Source: Enhygromyxa salina (lineage in GTDB: Bacteria > Myxococcota_A > Polyangia > Nannocystales > Nannocystaceae). Taken from it: a stretch of DNA of 64,000 nt. The position numbers were made by a program, and so were the translations under genes. The DNA lies in contig NZ_PVNK01000127.1 in the NCBI RefSeq assembly GCF_002994615.1, positions 27,957 to 91,956 of the forward strand, read 5' to 3'. Within the stretch, counting starts at the first letter, position 1; every line of letters starts with the position of its first letter. Shown one piece after another: positions 38,442-46,738 of the stretch. A model generated the notes under the pieces. It ran no database searches, was not told the DNA's origin, and saw only the letters and a list, made by a program, of their open reading frames with translations.

Positions 38442-38607
38442 CTAGCAGCCCGTGGTGCAATGCCTCGCGCCGCCTCGCTTGGCCTTTTCGTCGAGGGCTT
38501 TGTCGCCAAAACTTGCAGTACGCCCGGTACAGCGGCGTTTTGGCTTCGCGCCCTCGGCGAACATTCCGGCGCGAGGCGGCGCGAGGCATTGCACCCCGGG
38601 CTGCTAG
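38442..38607. repeat. 166-bp CTAG-bounded palindromic element, copy 3
   Basis: Starts CTAGCAGCCCGTGGTGCAAT and ends GCACCCCGGGCTGCTAG. Same length and orientation as the copy at 29457, with a handful of differences. Its right CTAG supplies the stop codon (TAG at 38604-38606) of the PpiC-type gene on the minus strand. Confidence 0.92.
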
Positions 38608-39422
38608 ACGTCGGGACGCTCGAGCTCGTAGCGCGCGCGCAGGTCGTCCATGGCGTCGGCGCGCGCGCTGGCCCGACGCTCACGCAGGAGCCCGTCGCGG
38701 GCCTGGCCGCGGGCCTCGTCGAGGGTCGCGAGGCGACCTGGCGTGCGCGCCTCGACGTGCACGAGGTGCCAGCCGTAGAGCGATCGGACCCGATGCCAGC
38801 CCGCGTCCGGCAGCGCCGCGACGCGCTCACCGAACTCGGGTCCGAAGCTGCGGTCGAGCTCGGCCACGGTCTTGGCCATGATCGTCTGGCCGAGGGCGAA
38901 GGCGTGGCCGAGCGTGCTTGGATCGGCGCCCCCGGCCAGCGCGGCCTCGAGCTCGCGCAGCTTCGCCTCCGGGGTCACGCGCGAGGAGCTCGGCACGAAC
39001 ACGTGGCGCAGCCCGATGCGGGGGGGCTCGGTGAAGCGATCGGGGTGGTCGCGGATCCACTGCTCGAGCTGTGCGTCGCTCGGCTCCGGCGGGTCCGCGC
39101 CGTCTTCGTAGGTGAACAACAGCTTCTGCGTGAGGCGGCGGCGGACGATCGGGTCGCCCTGATCGAGGCCGAGGGCCCGGGCCTCGCGATAGAGAATCTC
39201 GCCGTCGACCCAGGCCTGGGTGGCTGCTTCGAGCTCTTCGGGGGTCGGGGCGCGGCCGAGTCGACGGGTCTGCTGGGCCTGGATCTGCGCCTGGGTCTCG
39301 CCCGAGACGAGGATGGTGGAGGCGTCGCGGTCTTCGCCCACGAGGGCGTAGAGACCGAACAGCGCCACACCGAGCACCGCGAAGTGCAAGAGGGGCTCGC
39401 GGTAGAAGCGGCGGGCGCTCAC
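38604..39422 (-). CDS. PpiC/parvulin-type peptidyl-prolyl isomerase, membrane-anchored
   Basis: 272 residues from the GTG at 39422. One N-terminal membrane segment (LLHFAVLGVALFGLYALVG), a SurA-like helical stretch (TPEELEAATQAWVDGEILYRE, DPIVRRRLTQKLLFTYED) and a parvulin domain (IGLRHVFVPSSSR, AFALGQTIMAKTVAELDRSFG, WHRVRSLYGWHLVHVEAR). Probably folds exported proteins in the periplasm. Its C-terminus ends in a repeat element: the TAG stop belongs to the CTAG end, so the natural C-terminus may have been trimmed. Confidence 0.85.
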   Translation of the reverse strand: MSARRFYREPLLHFAVLGVALFGLYALVGEDRDASTILVSGETQAQIQAQQTRRLGRAPTPEELEAATQAWVDGEILYREARALGLDQGDPIVRRRLTQKLLFTYEDGADPPEPSDAQLEQWIRDHPDRFTEPPRIGLRHVFVPSSSRVTPEAKLRELEAALAGGADPSTLGHAFALGQTIMAKTVAELDRSFGPEFGERVAALPDAGWHRVRSLYGWHLVHVEARTPGRLATLDEARGQARDGLLRERRASARADAMDDLRARYELERPDV

Positions 39423-39475
39423 GCTGGGATGATGGCCGCGGGAACGGCTGGGATGCAATCTGGGCCCGCGTGAAA

Positions 39476-40798
39476 TCACTCCCACGTCGTCTGTGGGACC
39501 GTGATAATCCAGCTCTCGCCGTCGGAATCGCGGTGCTCGACCACGAAGCTGTCGAGGATCCACCCACCGCCGTCCTCGCGCGCCGTGATCGCCGAGACGT
39601 TGGTCCCCCAGCGGACGTCGTAGATTGCCGCCCCGCCCACGCCGCTGAACACGAAGTGTGCCTCGCCAGCCGGGATCGCGTGGATCTGAGCGCCGCTGCG
39701 ACCCGCGCGGGTCACGCCGCGCCCGACCTGGTACAGCCGGATCGCCGCGCGATCGACCAGGATCGTGGCGCTCCCGTTGGTCATCGACACGGTCCCGTCA
39801 CCGTACAGCTCGAGCTCTTCGAGGGTCCAGAAACCGCCCGGCCCGTCCTGCGTGATCTCGAGCAGCGAGCACCAAGGCGGAACACAGCCGCTGGCCAGGG
39901 ACGCGAAGCTCCCGACGCCGAAGACTTGCCCACCGAACAGCTTGGGGCCCATGATCGACCCAGAGGAGGACTCCGCGAGGTGCGTGACGCTGTTGATGCC
40001 CGGGGACAGCGGGACGGCCTCCTCGAAGATCTCGGTGTTGTTGAAGTCGTTGTCGGTGCAGCTCAGGTAGCCGTTCTCATCCTCGGGTAGAGACGCAGAG
40101 TCCACCTGCGCGTACTTCAGCGTGATTGTGAACCCCTTCAAGTTCGACCAGGCGCCGTTCTTGCCGTCGTTCACGAGCCACGACGCGGGTGCAATCTTCC
40201 CGGGAGTATCGGTGGGCTCGTACAGCGCCTCGAAGCAGCTCTGCTGGTGCCCGGCGAGCCAGTTTTGAAGTTTCTGAGCCTGGTTCTCCCCAACGGGGAA
40301 GGCTCCGTCGTCGATCAAATTCTGAATGCGCGTTGGGACCGACCGACAAATCTGCTCGACCATGTCCGAGCCGCAATACCGAACGACATCATCCATTTCG
40401 GGGGGACTCTCGACATCGCAGCAAGCCATGACCGCCGGCATCTCGTAGGGCTCCTCAAACGCCCCGAAATGGTGGACCTCGTCACACCACTCCGGGTCGC
40501 CGAGGGTTTGAGCGCAGTCGCCCAGGAGCGTATTGAAGGCGATCGAGGCCTCGAAGCTCCCGTTGCACTGAAAAACCGTCCGGACGTGGCCGTCGGCTGC
40601 CAGCGTGCAGCCGGGGTAGTCATCTTGACCCTCCTCTTCGTCACCCGTCTCTGCGACACCACATTCTCCCGGGTCAAACACCCATTCGCAGATGTCGCCG
40701 AGTTCCTCTTCCTCCGCACATCCCCCGAGCATGACGGCGAGAGGGGCGGCGAGGACCAATTGAAGATTGACCCTGTTGGCGCGATCGTGTCGAAACAT
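39476..40798 (-). CDS. Lipoprotein related to the 9290 gene product
   Basis: 440 residues. Lipobox MLGGCAEEE, acidic linker with cysteines, then a cysteine-rich middle (CDVESPPEMDDVVRYCG, QQSCFEALYEPTDTPG). The last 140 residues (SGCVPPWCSLLEITQDG...FWTLEELELYG...IPAGEAHFVFSG...SWIITVPQTTW) match the frameshifted gene at 9290-9786. The neighbour upstream (41068) is an HExxH lipoprotein, just as the 9290 gene neighbours the HExxH gene at 8211. Unknown function, surface location likely. Confidence 0.72.
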   Translation of the reverse strand: MFRHDRANRVNLQLVLAAPLAVMLGGCAEEEELGDICEWVFDPGECGVAETGDEEEGQDDYPGCTLAADGHVRTVFQCNGSFEASIAFNTLLGDCAQTLGDPEWCDEVHHFGAFEEPYEMPAVMACCDVESPPEMDDVVRYCGSDMVEQICRSVPTRIQNLIDDGAFPVGENQAQKLQNWLAGHQQSCFEALYEPTDTPGKIAPASWLVNDGKNGAWSNLKGFTITLKYAQVDSASLPEDENGYLSCTDNDFNNTEIFEEAVPLSPGINSVTHLAESSSGSIMGPKLFGGQVFGVGSFASLASGCVPPWCSLLEITQDGPGGFWTLEELELYGDGTVSMTNGSATILVDRAAIRLYQVGRGVTRAGRSGAQIHAIPAGEAHFVFSGVGGAAIYDVRWGTNVSAITAREDGGGWILDSFVVEHRDSDGESWIITVPQTTWE

Positions 40799-41067
40799 GT
40801 CCTTTCAGTTTACACGGCGCGAGCAAACAGAGAACGCCATTGCACCACTTACCTCCCAGCAGAGACAGCCTCTCCGACCACTGAGACGAACCTCGTCACC
40901 CACCACTAACAGACGTACATACGAAGACAACACTGAGCGCAGCCCTCGCCACCAACCCCATGCCATGCGTTCGAACAATCAGCAAATACTGCAGAACTGG
41001 CACAAATCACCTCATCGACGGACCCGGCGAGCGCGACGCTGGCGGACACCTCGCCGCAGACAGACAC
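40799..41067. other. Lower-GC spacer between the two lipoprotein genes
   Basis: This 269-bp stretch is visibly less GC-rich than its surroundings and has no gene. It probably contains a separate promoter for the gene at 40798, unlike the overlapping arrangement at 9290-9302. Confidence 0.35.
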
Positions 41068-42156
41068 TCAGAACGGCACGAGGCGGATCACGAGACTCTC
41101 CGATTCCTCCGGTTCCGAATACAAGATGAGTTCATACATCCCCGCGCGAAAGTTGAACACAGTCGTGAGATCGGTATTCGCAAAAAGGTCCGGATAGGCG
41201 GAGCATGGCGCACACTCCTCGAGGTTGAAATCGAGGTTCGCGGCCTCGCCGTCCTCGCCGACCACAAAGACCCCAGCCCTCATGTCCTCGGGGAACCAGA
41301 TGCGCCTCGTTGCGACGATCCGACCCGCGAGAGGGCCGATTGTCCCCGGGTCGTGGCAATCCATGGAGACCTCGAACACAACCTCGCCGTGGGGATCGGC
41401 GACGGCGTCGGGCTCGCCGGCGCATTCCCACAGCCGCGCGCGGTACTGCTGATGGTGGCACAGTGGGTACTGCCCGTACTCCTCGAGGAGATGCTCGAGT
41501 TCGACCCCGAGGATCGCCTGCGTCGCGTCCTGCCAGTCTTCCTCGGTGCTGAAGTGGGGTATCGTTCGGCACAGCGACGCGACGGCCTCCGGCCCGTACG
41601 CTTCGACCAGGAACGAAGCGAAGTGCCCCGCGCGCTCATAGCCCCTCCCGGGCAGCTTCACGGCGGTGAGAAATTCACTGATTGTCCCCTCGAATTCAGG
41701 AGAGGACCAATGGTTCCAGTCGGCGTGAAAACGGGGTCCGCCGAAATACTCGGCGAGGCCCTCCTCGAGCACGCTCGTGCAGCCGTGACCTGGGGTGAGG
41801 TACGACAGGGCGTGCGCAGCCTCATGCATGTGCGGAATACTCCGAGTCCAGGGCACCCCCAACGATGTGCACGCAATGGCCCCTGGCGGGCACCTGCCGT
41901 CCCAGACATCTTGCGACATCCAGTAATAATCGTAGTGCAGCGAATCATCATACCGGAGCAGGTCGATGATCGCGGCAGAGTTCTGGTCGAGCGCCTCGAA
42001 ACTCCCGCCGCAGACCTCGGCTTCGGCGCGCTCGTAGCCGTAGACCGTAACGTGCTCGCCCTCCCACGCGAAGGTGTACTCGTCGCGCCAGTTCACGGGC
42101 TCGGACCCGCAACTCGTGAGCACGAGGGCCACCGCCAGCGTGTGCGCCGCTCTCAC
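41068..42156 (-). CDS. HExxH lipoprotein, gluzincin-like (copy 2)
   Basis: 362 residues. Signal with lipobox (ALVLTSCGSEP). The zinc site is PHMHEAAHALSYL, followed after about 18 residues by LEEGLAEYFGG; both motifs have the same spacing as in the product of the gene at 8211 (HEMVH, TEGLAEVYGG). Cysteine pairs toward the end (CHDPGTIGPLAG, CAPCSAYPD) are also shared. Probably a surface protease-like lipoprotein. Paired with the 39476 gene but in the opposite order to the first locus. Confidence 0.75.
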   Translation of the reverse strand: MRAAHTLAVALVLTSCGSEPVNWRDEYTFAWEGEHVTVYGYERAEAEVCGGSFEALDQNSAAIIDLLRYDDSLHYDYYWMSQDVWDGRCPPGAIACTSLGVPWTRSIPHMHEAAHALSYLTPGHGCTSVLEEGLAEYFGGPRFHADWNHWSSPEFEGTISEFLTAVKLPGRGYERAGHFASFLVEAYGPEAVASLCRTIPHFSTEEDWQDATQAILGVELEHLLEEYGQYPLCHHQQYRARLWECAGEPDAVADPHGEVVFEVSMDCHDPGTIGPLAGRIVATRRIWFPEDMRAGVFVVGEDGEAANLDFNLEECAPCSAYPDLFANTDLTTVFNFRAGMYELILYSEPEESESLVIRLVPF

Positions 42157-42381
42157 GAGACAAGGCTACGTCGACGAACAACGTTAACGAGTCCGGACCT
42201 CGCGGCAAATTGTGCGGACATCCCGCGCCGCATCCACTGAGGCTTGCGCGGAAGCCTCGGCGGTGCACAGTCAGGGCCGACAAGCTCCGCGAGCGGAATG
42301 CCACCATCGTGGTTCGAACATTTCAGCGGCCTCGGCGGCGGCGAGGCTCCTCGCAGCCTCGAACAACGAGCCAACGCGCGC

Positions 42382-43395
42382 TCAGCTGCTCAGCACGTCG
42401 GCCAGGGTCTGCTGCATCGCCCGCGCGCTCTCGAAGCGATCATCCGGATCCTTCGCGGTCGCCTTGGCGATCACCACATCCAGCCCACAGACCAAAGTCG
42501 CAGGATAACTATCCGGCAAGTACGTGCTCGGCGGCACCAGCTCCCGCGTACGCTGCGCCTCGAGCAGGGCCTGAAAGGGCCCACCCACCAGGTCGCGAAA
42601 CGGATGCCGATTCGTCAGCGCCTCGTACAGCGACACCCCCGCCGCGTAGACATCCGCGCGCCCATCGACCTCGCGCCCGTGCTCGGTCTGCTCCGGCGCG
42701 ATGTAGCGCGGATCCCCGACCAGGTGCCGCTCGGGCTCCGAAGCGTCCGCCGAGCGATCGAGCGCGACACCAAAATCGAGCAGCTTGCTGGTCACGTAGT
42801 TGGTGTTCGGATCCCGGGTCACGAACACGTTCTCGGGCTTCACGTCGCGGTGCACGACCTGACACTCGTGGCCGTAGTGAAGCGCCCCGAGGATCTGACG
42901 GTACACATCGCCGACCAGCCGCAGCGGGATCAGCTGGTCGCGCCGACGCGCGCGGGTGATCAGCGTGCCGAGGTCCCGACCGGGCAAGTACTCCATCACG
43001 AACCACGAGATCCCCTGCCCCGGCACCCCGACCAGATCAAAGACCCGCGCGATCGCGGGATGGCAAAAGCGCGCCCCCCAGATCGCCTCACGGCGGAAGC
43101 GAGCCTGCTCGGACACGGGCACCTCGGGCTTCATGACCTTGATCGCCACGGCCCGCTCGAGGACCGGATCCCAGGCCTTGTAGACCCAGCCCATGCCGCC
43201 CTCCCCGATGCAGCCCTCGATCCGATACTGCTTGGTGTGAGCCAGCATCGTCCCCTCCATGAGCCGGTCGTCGTCGGGGTCGACCAGCCACGACGGCGTC
43301 ACGGAGCCGCGCGAGGCCTTCTTCTTGGCGGCGGGCGCGGGCTTGGCAGGCTTGGCAGGCTCGCGGAGCAGCGACACCGGGATGACCGTGTTCAT
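42382..43395 (-). CDS. Serine/threonine protein kinase
   Basis: 337 residues from the ATG at 43395. Lys/Ala/Pro-rich N-terminus (PAKPAKPAPAAKKKASRG), then a complete Hanks-type kinase domain: GEGGMGWVYKA (glycine loop), VAIKVMKPE (Lys), FVMEYLPGRDL, HRDVKPENVFV (catalytic loop), LLDFGVALDRS (DFG), DPRYIAPEQ (activation-segment end) and ADVYAAGVSLYEAL. No membrane segment or sensor domain follows, unlike many myxobacterial kinases, so it is likely a cytoplasmic kinase. Confidence 0.93.
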   Translation of the reverse strand: MNTVIPVSLLREPAKPAKPAPAAKKKASRGSVTPSWLVDPDDDRLMEGTMLAHTKQYRIEGCIGEGGMGWVYKAWDPVLERAVAIKVMKPEVPVSEQARFRREAIWGARFCHPAIARVFDLVGVPGQGISWFVMEYLPGRDLGTLITRARRRDQLIPLRLVGDVYRQILGALHYGHECQVVHRDVKPENVFVTRDPNTNYVTSKLLDFGVALDRSADASEPERHLVGDPRYIAPEQTEHGREVDGRADVYAAGVSLYEALTNRHPFRDLVGGPFQALLEAQRTRELVPPSTYLPDSYPATLVCGLDVVIAKATAKDPDDRFESARAMQQTLADVLSS

Positions 43396-43542
43396 GGCCA
43401 CCAAAGTACGGACCGACGCCGGATTGCGCGAAAAACTGGCAAAAAGCTCGGCGCCGTGCCATCGGGTCACGCGCGTGGGTGCGCGCTCTCGAGATCGAGG
43501 GCCAGGGCCCCGACCCGATGGGTCCCAGAACCCGAAGGTTCC

Positions 43543-45210
43543 TCACCCCTGTGGGTCAGGCAGGCACAGCCCCCCACCCTCGATCTGGGCGTTGGTCCGG
43601 TAGGTGTTGAGGGTCTCCCAGTTGTTGATCGGATCGGTGGGGATGGTCCCGTCTTCGCGGACGTTGGTCACGTAGTAGGCGTGCTGATTCCAGATCCGCC
43701 GGGCCTGGATCCAGCGATCCTCGACGTCGCGGATGACCTGCAGGGCCGGCTGCGTGGTCATCGAGACGACGAGGATCTCGGCCGAGCCGTCGTTGTCGAC
43801 GTCGGCCACGATCGGGTACTCGGAGACCGTGTTGCTGCCCCGGGCCTGCTGCAGGAGCACCTCGCCGGTCTGGCCGTCGTAGATGCGCATGAACTGCTCG
43901 TCGGCGTACATGGCCTCGGCGACGCCGTCGCCGAGGAAGTCGAACGCGGTGCCCCCGGCGGCGCCAGAGTTGTCCGAGACCATCGCCTGCCACAGCACGT
44001 CGTTGGCCAGCGGGCCCTCGTAGACGGAGTAAAACTGGCGCGAGGAGCTGGCCAACTCGGCGACGCCGTCGCCGTCGAAGTCGTGGATCGTGCCCGGCCG
44101 CTGCCAGATCAGGTACGCGCCCGCGGCGACGCCGCTCGGCGTGACCGGGCCCCACTTGATCGTCCCGTCGTGCTCGACGAGGAACAGGCCCTGGCCCGAG
44201 GTCACGAAGATCTCGGGCTCGGGGTCGTCGTCGAGGTCGCCGATCTGCGGGATCGACTGGCCGGTGATCGTCGGGTAGTTCTCGAAGTATTCGGTCCCGT
44301 CGAAGTGGTAGGCGGAGTGCCCGGTCACGACCTCCATCAGGCCGTCGCCGTCGAGGTCGACCGCGACGCTGGCCTCGATCTCGCCGGGGAGCGGGTTGCT
44401 CTTCTCCCACAGCAAGAAGCCGTCGCTGTCGTAGACCTCATGGTTGAACAGGATCTCCGGGTCGCCGTCGGCGTCGAGATCGTGGATCGCCACGGCGCCA
44501 GACTGGCGATAGAACTGGTTGCCCGAGCCGCCGTCGGTCTGATTGGTCCACTTGACGGTCCCGTCGTGCTCGAAGGCCTTGAGCCGAAACACGCCCCCCG
44601 GGCTGTTCCAGACCGTGACCAGCTCGGGGAGCCCGTCGTTGTCGATGTCGCCGAAGGCCGGGGTCGCGACGCACGAGACGTGCTCGCTCGGCGGGATGCT
44701 GAAGTGCTCGACCCCGGTCTCGCCGTCGAGAAAGTGGACGTAGCAGTCGGAGCTGTAGCTGATCGAGGTGTTCGAGACCAAGATCGCGTCGGGCACGTCG
44801 CACAGATCGATCTCGCCGTCCTCGTTGTCGTCGGTGAAGTTGCCGACCAGCGGGGTCACCCAGCTCTTCTCGTTGGCGCCAAAGGTCCACTGGATGTCGG
44901 GCTCGAAGCTGTCGGGCGGGGCCGACTCCTCGCACTCGCCGACGGCGTTCATGTTGTCGGAGACCTTGCACTCGTCGACGTTGCCGCCGGTGTCGCCGGC
45001 GTCGGGGATCGTCATGTCGAATTTGATCGGCGGGTCACCGTCCCCGTCGCCGGGCTCGCCGTCGCCGTCGCCCGAGGTGCCCGCATCGAGCGAGTCGGTG
45101 ATCCCGTCGCCCTTGGTGTCACCATCAGTCTGCGAGGCGTCGGCGCACGCCGCCAGCGAGAGCGCAGCTACAGTCACCGTCGGGCCCAGGATCAAACGTG
45201 GCGATATCAT
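43543..45210 (-). CDS. VCBS/FG-GAP beta-propeller-like lipoprotein
   Basis: 555 residues. Lipobox SLAACADAS, short GDGDGEPGDGDGDP linker (residues ~47-60), then repeated DxDxDG calcium-loop units: NFTDDNEDGEIDLCD, DIDNDGLPELVTVW, DLDADGDPEILFNH, DLDGDGLMEVVTGH, DLDDDPEPEIFVTS, DFDGDGVAELAS, DVDNDGSAEILVVS. About seven repeats, consistent with a seven-bladed propeller. The C-terminus (RRIWNQHAYYVTNVREDGTI) is characteristic of this myxobacterial family. Likely a calcium-binding surface protein for adhesion or ligand binding. Confidence 0.88.
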   Translation of the reverse strand: MISPRLILGPTVTVAALSLAACADASQTDGDTKGDGITDSLDAGTSGDGDGEPGDGDGDPPIKFDMTIPDAGDTGGNVDECKVSDNMNAVGECEESAPPDSFEPDIQWTFGANEKSWVTPLVGNFTDDNEDGEIDLCDVPDAILVSNTSISYSSDCYVHFLDGETGVEHFSIPPSEHVSCVATPAFGDIDNDGLPELVTVWNSPGGVFRLKAFEHDGTVKWTNQTDGGSGNQFYRQSGAVAIHDLDADGDPEILFNHEVYDSDGFLLWEKSNPLPGEIEASVAVDLDGDGLMEVVTGHSAYHFDGTEYFENYPTITGQSIPQIGDLDDDPEPEIFVTSGQGLFLVEHDGTIKWGPVTPSGVAAGAYLIWQRPGTIHDFDGDGVAELASSSRQFYSVYEGPLANDVLWQAMVSDNSGAAGGTAFDFLGDGVAEAMYADEQFMRIYDGQTGEVLLQQARGSNTVSEYPIVADVDNDGSAEILVVSMTTQPALQVIRDVEDRWIQARRIWNQHAYYVTNVREDGTIPTDPINNWETLNTYRTNAQIEGGGLCLPDPQG

Positions 45211-45689
45211 CTGCCAAAGGTACCACCCGCCAAACCGTCACCTTTTTGACCGTGGGAGTCCGTGGCCGCCGAAGGAGTCCGTGGCCGCCGAAGGAGTCCG
45301 TGGGAGTCGGTGCCCGCCGTGAGCGACCGCGATGCACTCGAGCAGCGAGCGCCGAAGGCTGCGCCAAATTCGCAGCGCGAGCCCTCGAGCTCCTGCTTGA
45401 CCGTCCGCCGCTCGCGGCAAAACTCCTGCGCCGCGTCGCGGGTGCCGTCCTCTTGCTCAGGGCTGAGGTCGAGCCGGTCGGCAAACATAGCGACCTGGCG
45501 CGCAGCGCCCATGATCCAACGTCCGATCCGTCCCAGCGCGAGCCACGGCGTCCGCGCAGTCCGCTACCGTGATGTCCACAGCGGTGTCCCTCGGACCAGC
45601 CATGATGTCCGCGCCCACTCCGATGGTGGCGGTGAACCAAAGGCACGAGTTCCGAGAGCAGCGGCGGCTCCGATGATGATTCCAGGCAT
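45207..45689 (-). pseudogene. Degraded Spy/CpxP-like gene (probable)
   Basis: The ATG at 45689 has a good site (AAGGACAG) and begins MPGIIIGAAAALGTR, but this frame has a TAG stop after 41 codons. A Gly/His-rich stretch typical of small Spy-like proteins appears in another frame (HHRSGRGHHGWSEGHRCGHH). Further on, the first frame resumes with FADRLDLSPEQEDGTRDAAQ and EFCRERRTVKQELEGS, which fits the LTxxQ helical-hairpin pattern of Spy/CpxP metal-stress proteins. The order of pieces matches this family, so I read it as a gene broken by frameshifts and a stop. The end runs into tandem repeats. Confidence 0.45.
45255..45307. repeat. 19-bp tandem repeat, about 2.6 copies
   Basis: GGAGTCCGTGGCCGCCGAA at 45255-45273 and 45274-45292 (identical), then a partial third unit and a variant GGGAGTCGGTG. 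Lies between the start of the VCBS gene and the degraded Spy-like frame. Confidence 0.85.
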
Positions 45690-45909
45690 GTTGGGCTGTC
45701 CTTGCCCTCAGCTTGATCCACGAGTTTGAAGCCCACAGACCCGCCAACGTGAAGCAGCGTGAAGTTGACAGCGCAGGCCGAAGATCAAGCCGAAGATCAA
45801 GCCGAAGATCAACCTTCGGTCCAAAGACCTGGCCACTGAAGCTGTGGTCGAAGCGGTGTCGGGTAAAGTATGCTCGACGCATGAGCGGAGCGAGTGCAAC
45901 GTGAACGGG
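45690..45909. repeat. Spacer with three 12-bp tandem repeats
   Basis: GCCGAAGATCAA is repeated exactly three times at 45777-45812, followed by CCTTCGG, which could pair with the CCGAAG of a unit to form a small hairpin. Divergent genes flank the spacer; the promoter of the GAF gene should be here. Confidence 0.7.
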
Positions 45910-46614
45910 ATGTCCGTGCACGAGCACGAAGATGAGCGCCTCGCGGCGCTGCGCGAGTACGCGATCCTCGACGCCGAGCCCGAGGCGCGCTTCGACGACG
46001 TCGCCAAGCTCGCCGGCGCTGCGCTCGACATGCCCATCGCGCAGGTCTCGCTGGTCGACGAGTACCGTCAGTGGCCCCTGGCCTCGGTCGGCGTCGAGCG
46101 GGACGAGATCCGCCGCCAGCACGCGTTTTGTTCGTGGGCGATCCTCGATGACGAGCTGCTCGTCATCGACGACCCGACCGCCGATGCGCGCTTCAAGGCG
46201 AGCCCGCTGGTCACCGGGCCGACCCACGCCCGGTTCTACGCGGGCGCCCCCCTGATCGCCTCCAGTGGCCACCGACTCGGCACCGTGTGCGTGATCGACC
46301 GAGAGCCGCGGACGCTCAGCCCGCGTCAGGCCGAGATCTTGCGAACGCTCGCGCGCCAGGTCGTGGATCTGCTCGACCTGCGCCTGGCCTCGCGCCAGCT
46401 CGACGGCGCGCTGGTCAGCATTCGGGCGATGGCCACCCTGATCCCGATCTGCTCGCACTGCCGCAAGGTCCGCGACGACGAGAACCGCTGGTCCACCCTC
46501 GAGCGGCTGGTCCAGGCCAAGACCGGCAGCCGCTTTACCCACGGCATCTGCCCCGACTGCGTGCGCGAGCACTACCCCGACGCCGCCGAAGACCTGCTCC
46601 GACAGGGCCGCTGA
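45910..46614 (+). CDS. GAF-domain protein with C-terminal cysteine motif
   Basis: 234 residues from the ATG at 45910 (GTG 45901 possible). The GAF domain covers residues ~10-165 (RLAALREYAILDAEPEARFD, ASVGVERDEIRRQHAFCSWA, FYAGAPLIASSGHRLGTVCV). It is followed by a helix (QAEILRTLARQVVDLLDLRL) and a tail CSHCRKVRDDENRWSTLERL and HGICPDCVREHYPD with CxxC/CxxC spacing, a module often found at the end of sensor proteins and response regulators. No output enzyme domain. A small signal-sensing or adaptor protein; ligand unknown. Confidence 0.85.
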   Translation: MSVHEHEDERLAALREYAILDAEPEARFDDVAKLAGAALDMPIAQVSLVDEYRQWPLASVGVERDEIRRQHAFCSWAILDDELLVIDDPTADARFKASPLVTGPTHARFYAGAPLIASSGHRLGTVCVIDREPRTLSPRQAEILRTLARQVVDLLDLRLASRQLDGALVSIRAMATLIPICSHCRKVRDDENRWSTLERLVQAKTGSRFTHGICPDCVREHYPDAAEDLLRQGR

Positions 46615-46738
46615 GCACGCCGCGCCCTTCCCGCAGCAGATCCGCGTCGGTGGCCGAGGTTTCGCCCGCACGCGTGCCATCGCTCATTGCGGCGGCGACC
46701 GGGTCCTGTCAGCATCGCCCGTCCACCGGAGCAGGATC

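Noticed and set aside
42244..45249. 1001-codon plus-strand frame
   Set aside because: Antisense to the kinase and VCBS genes; no motifs, same shadow composition.
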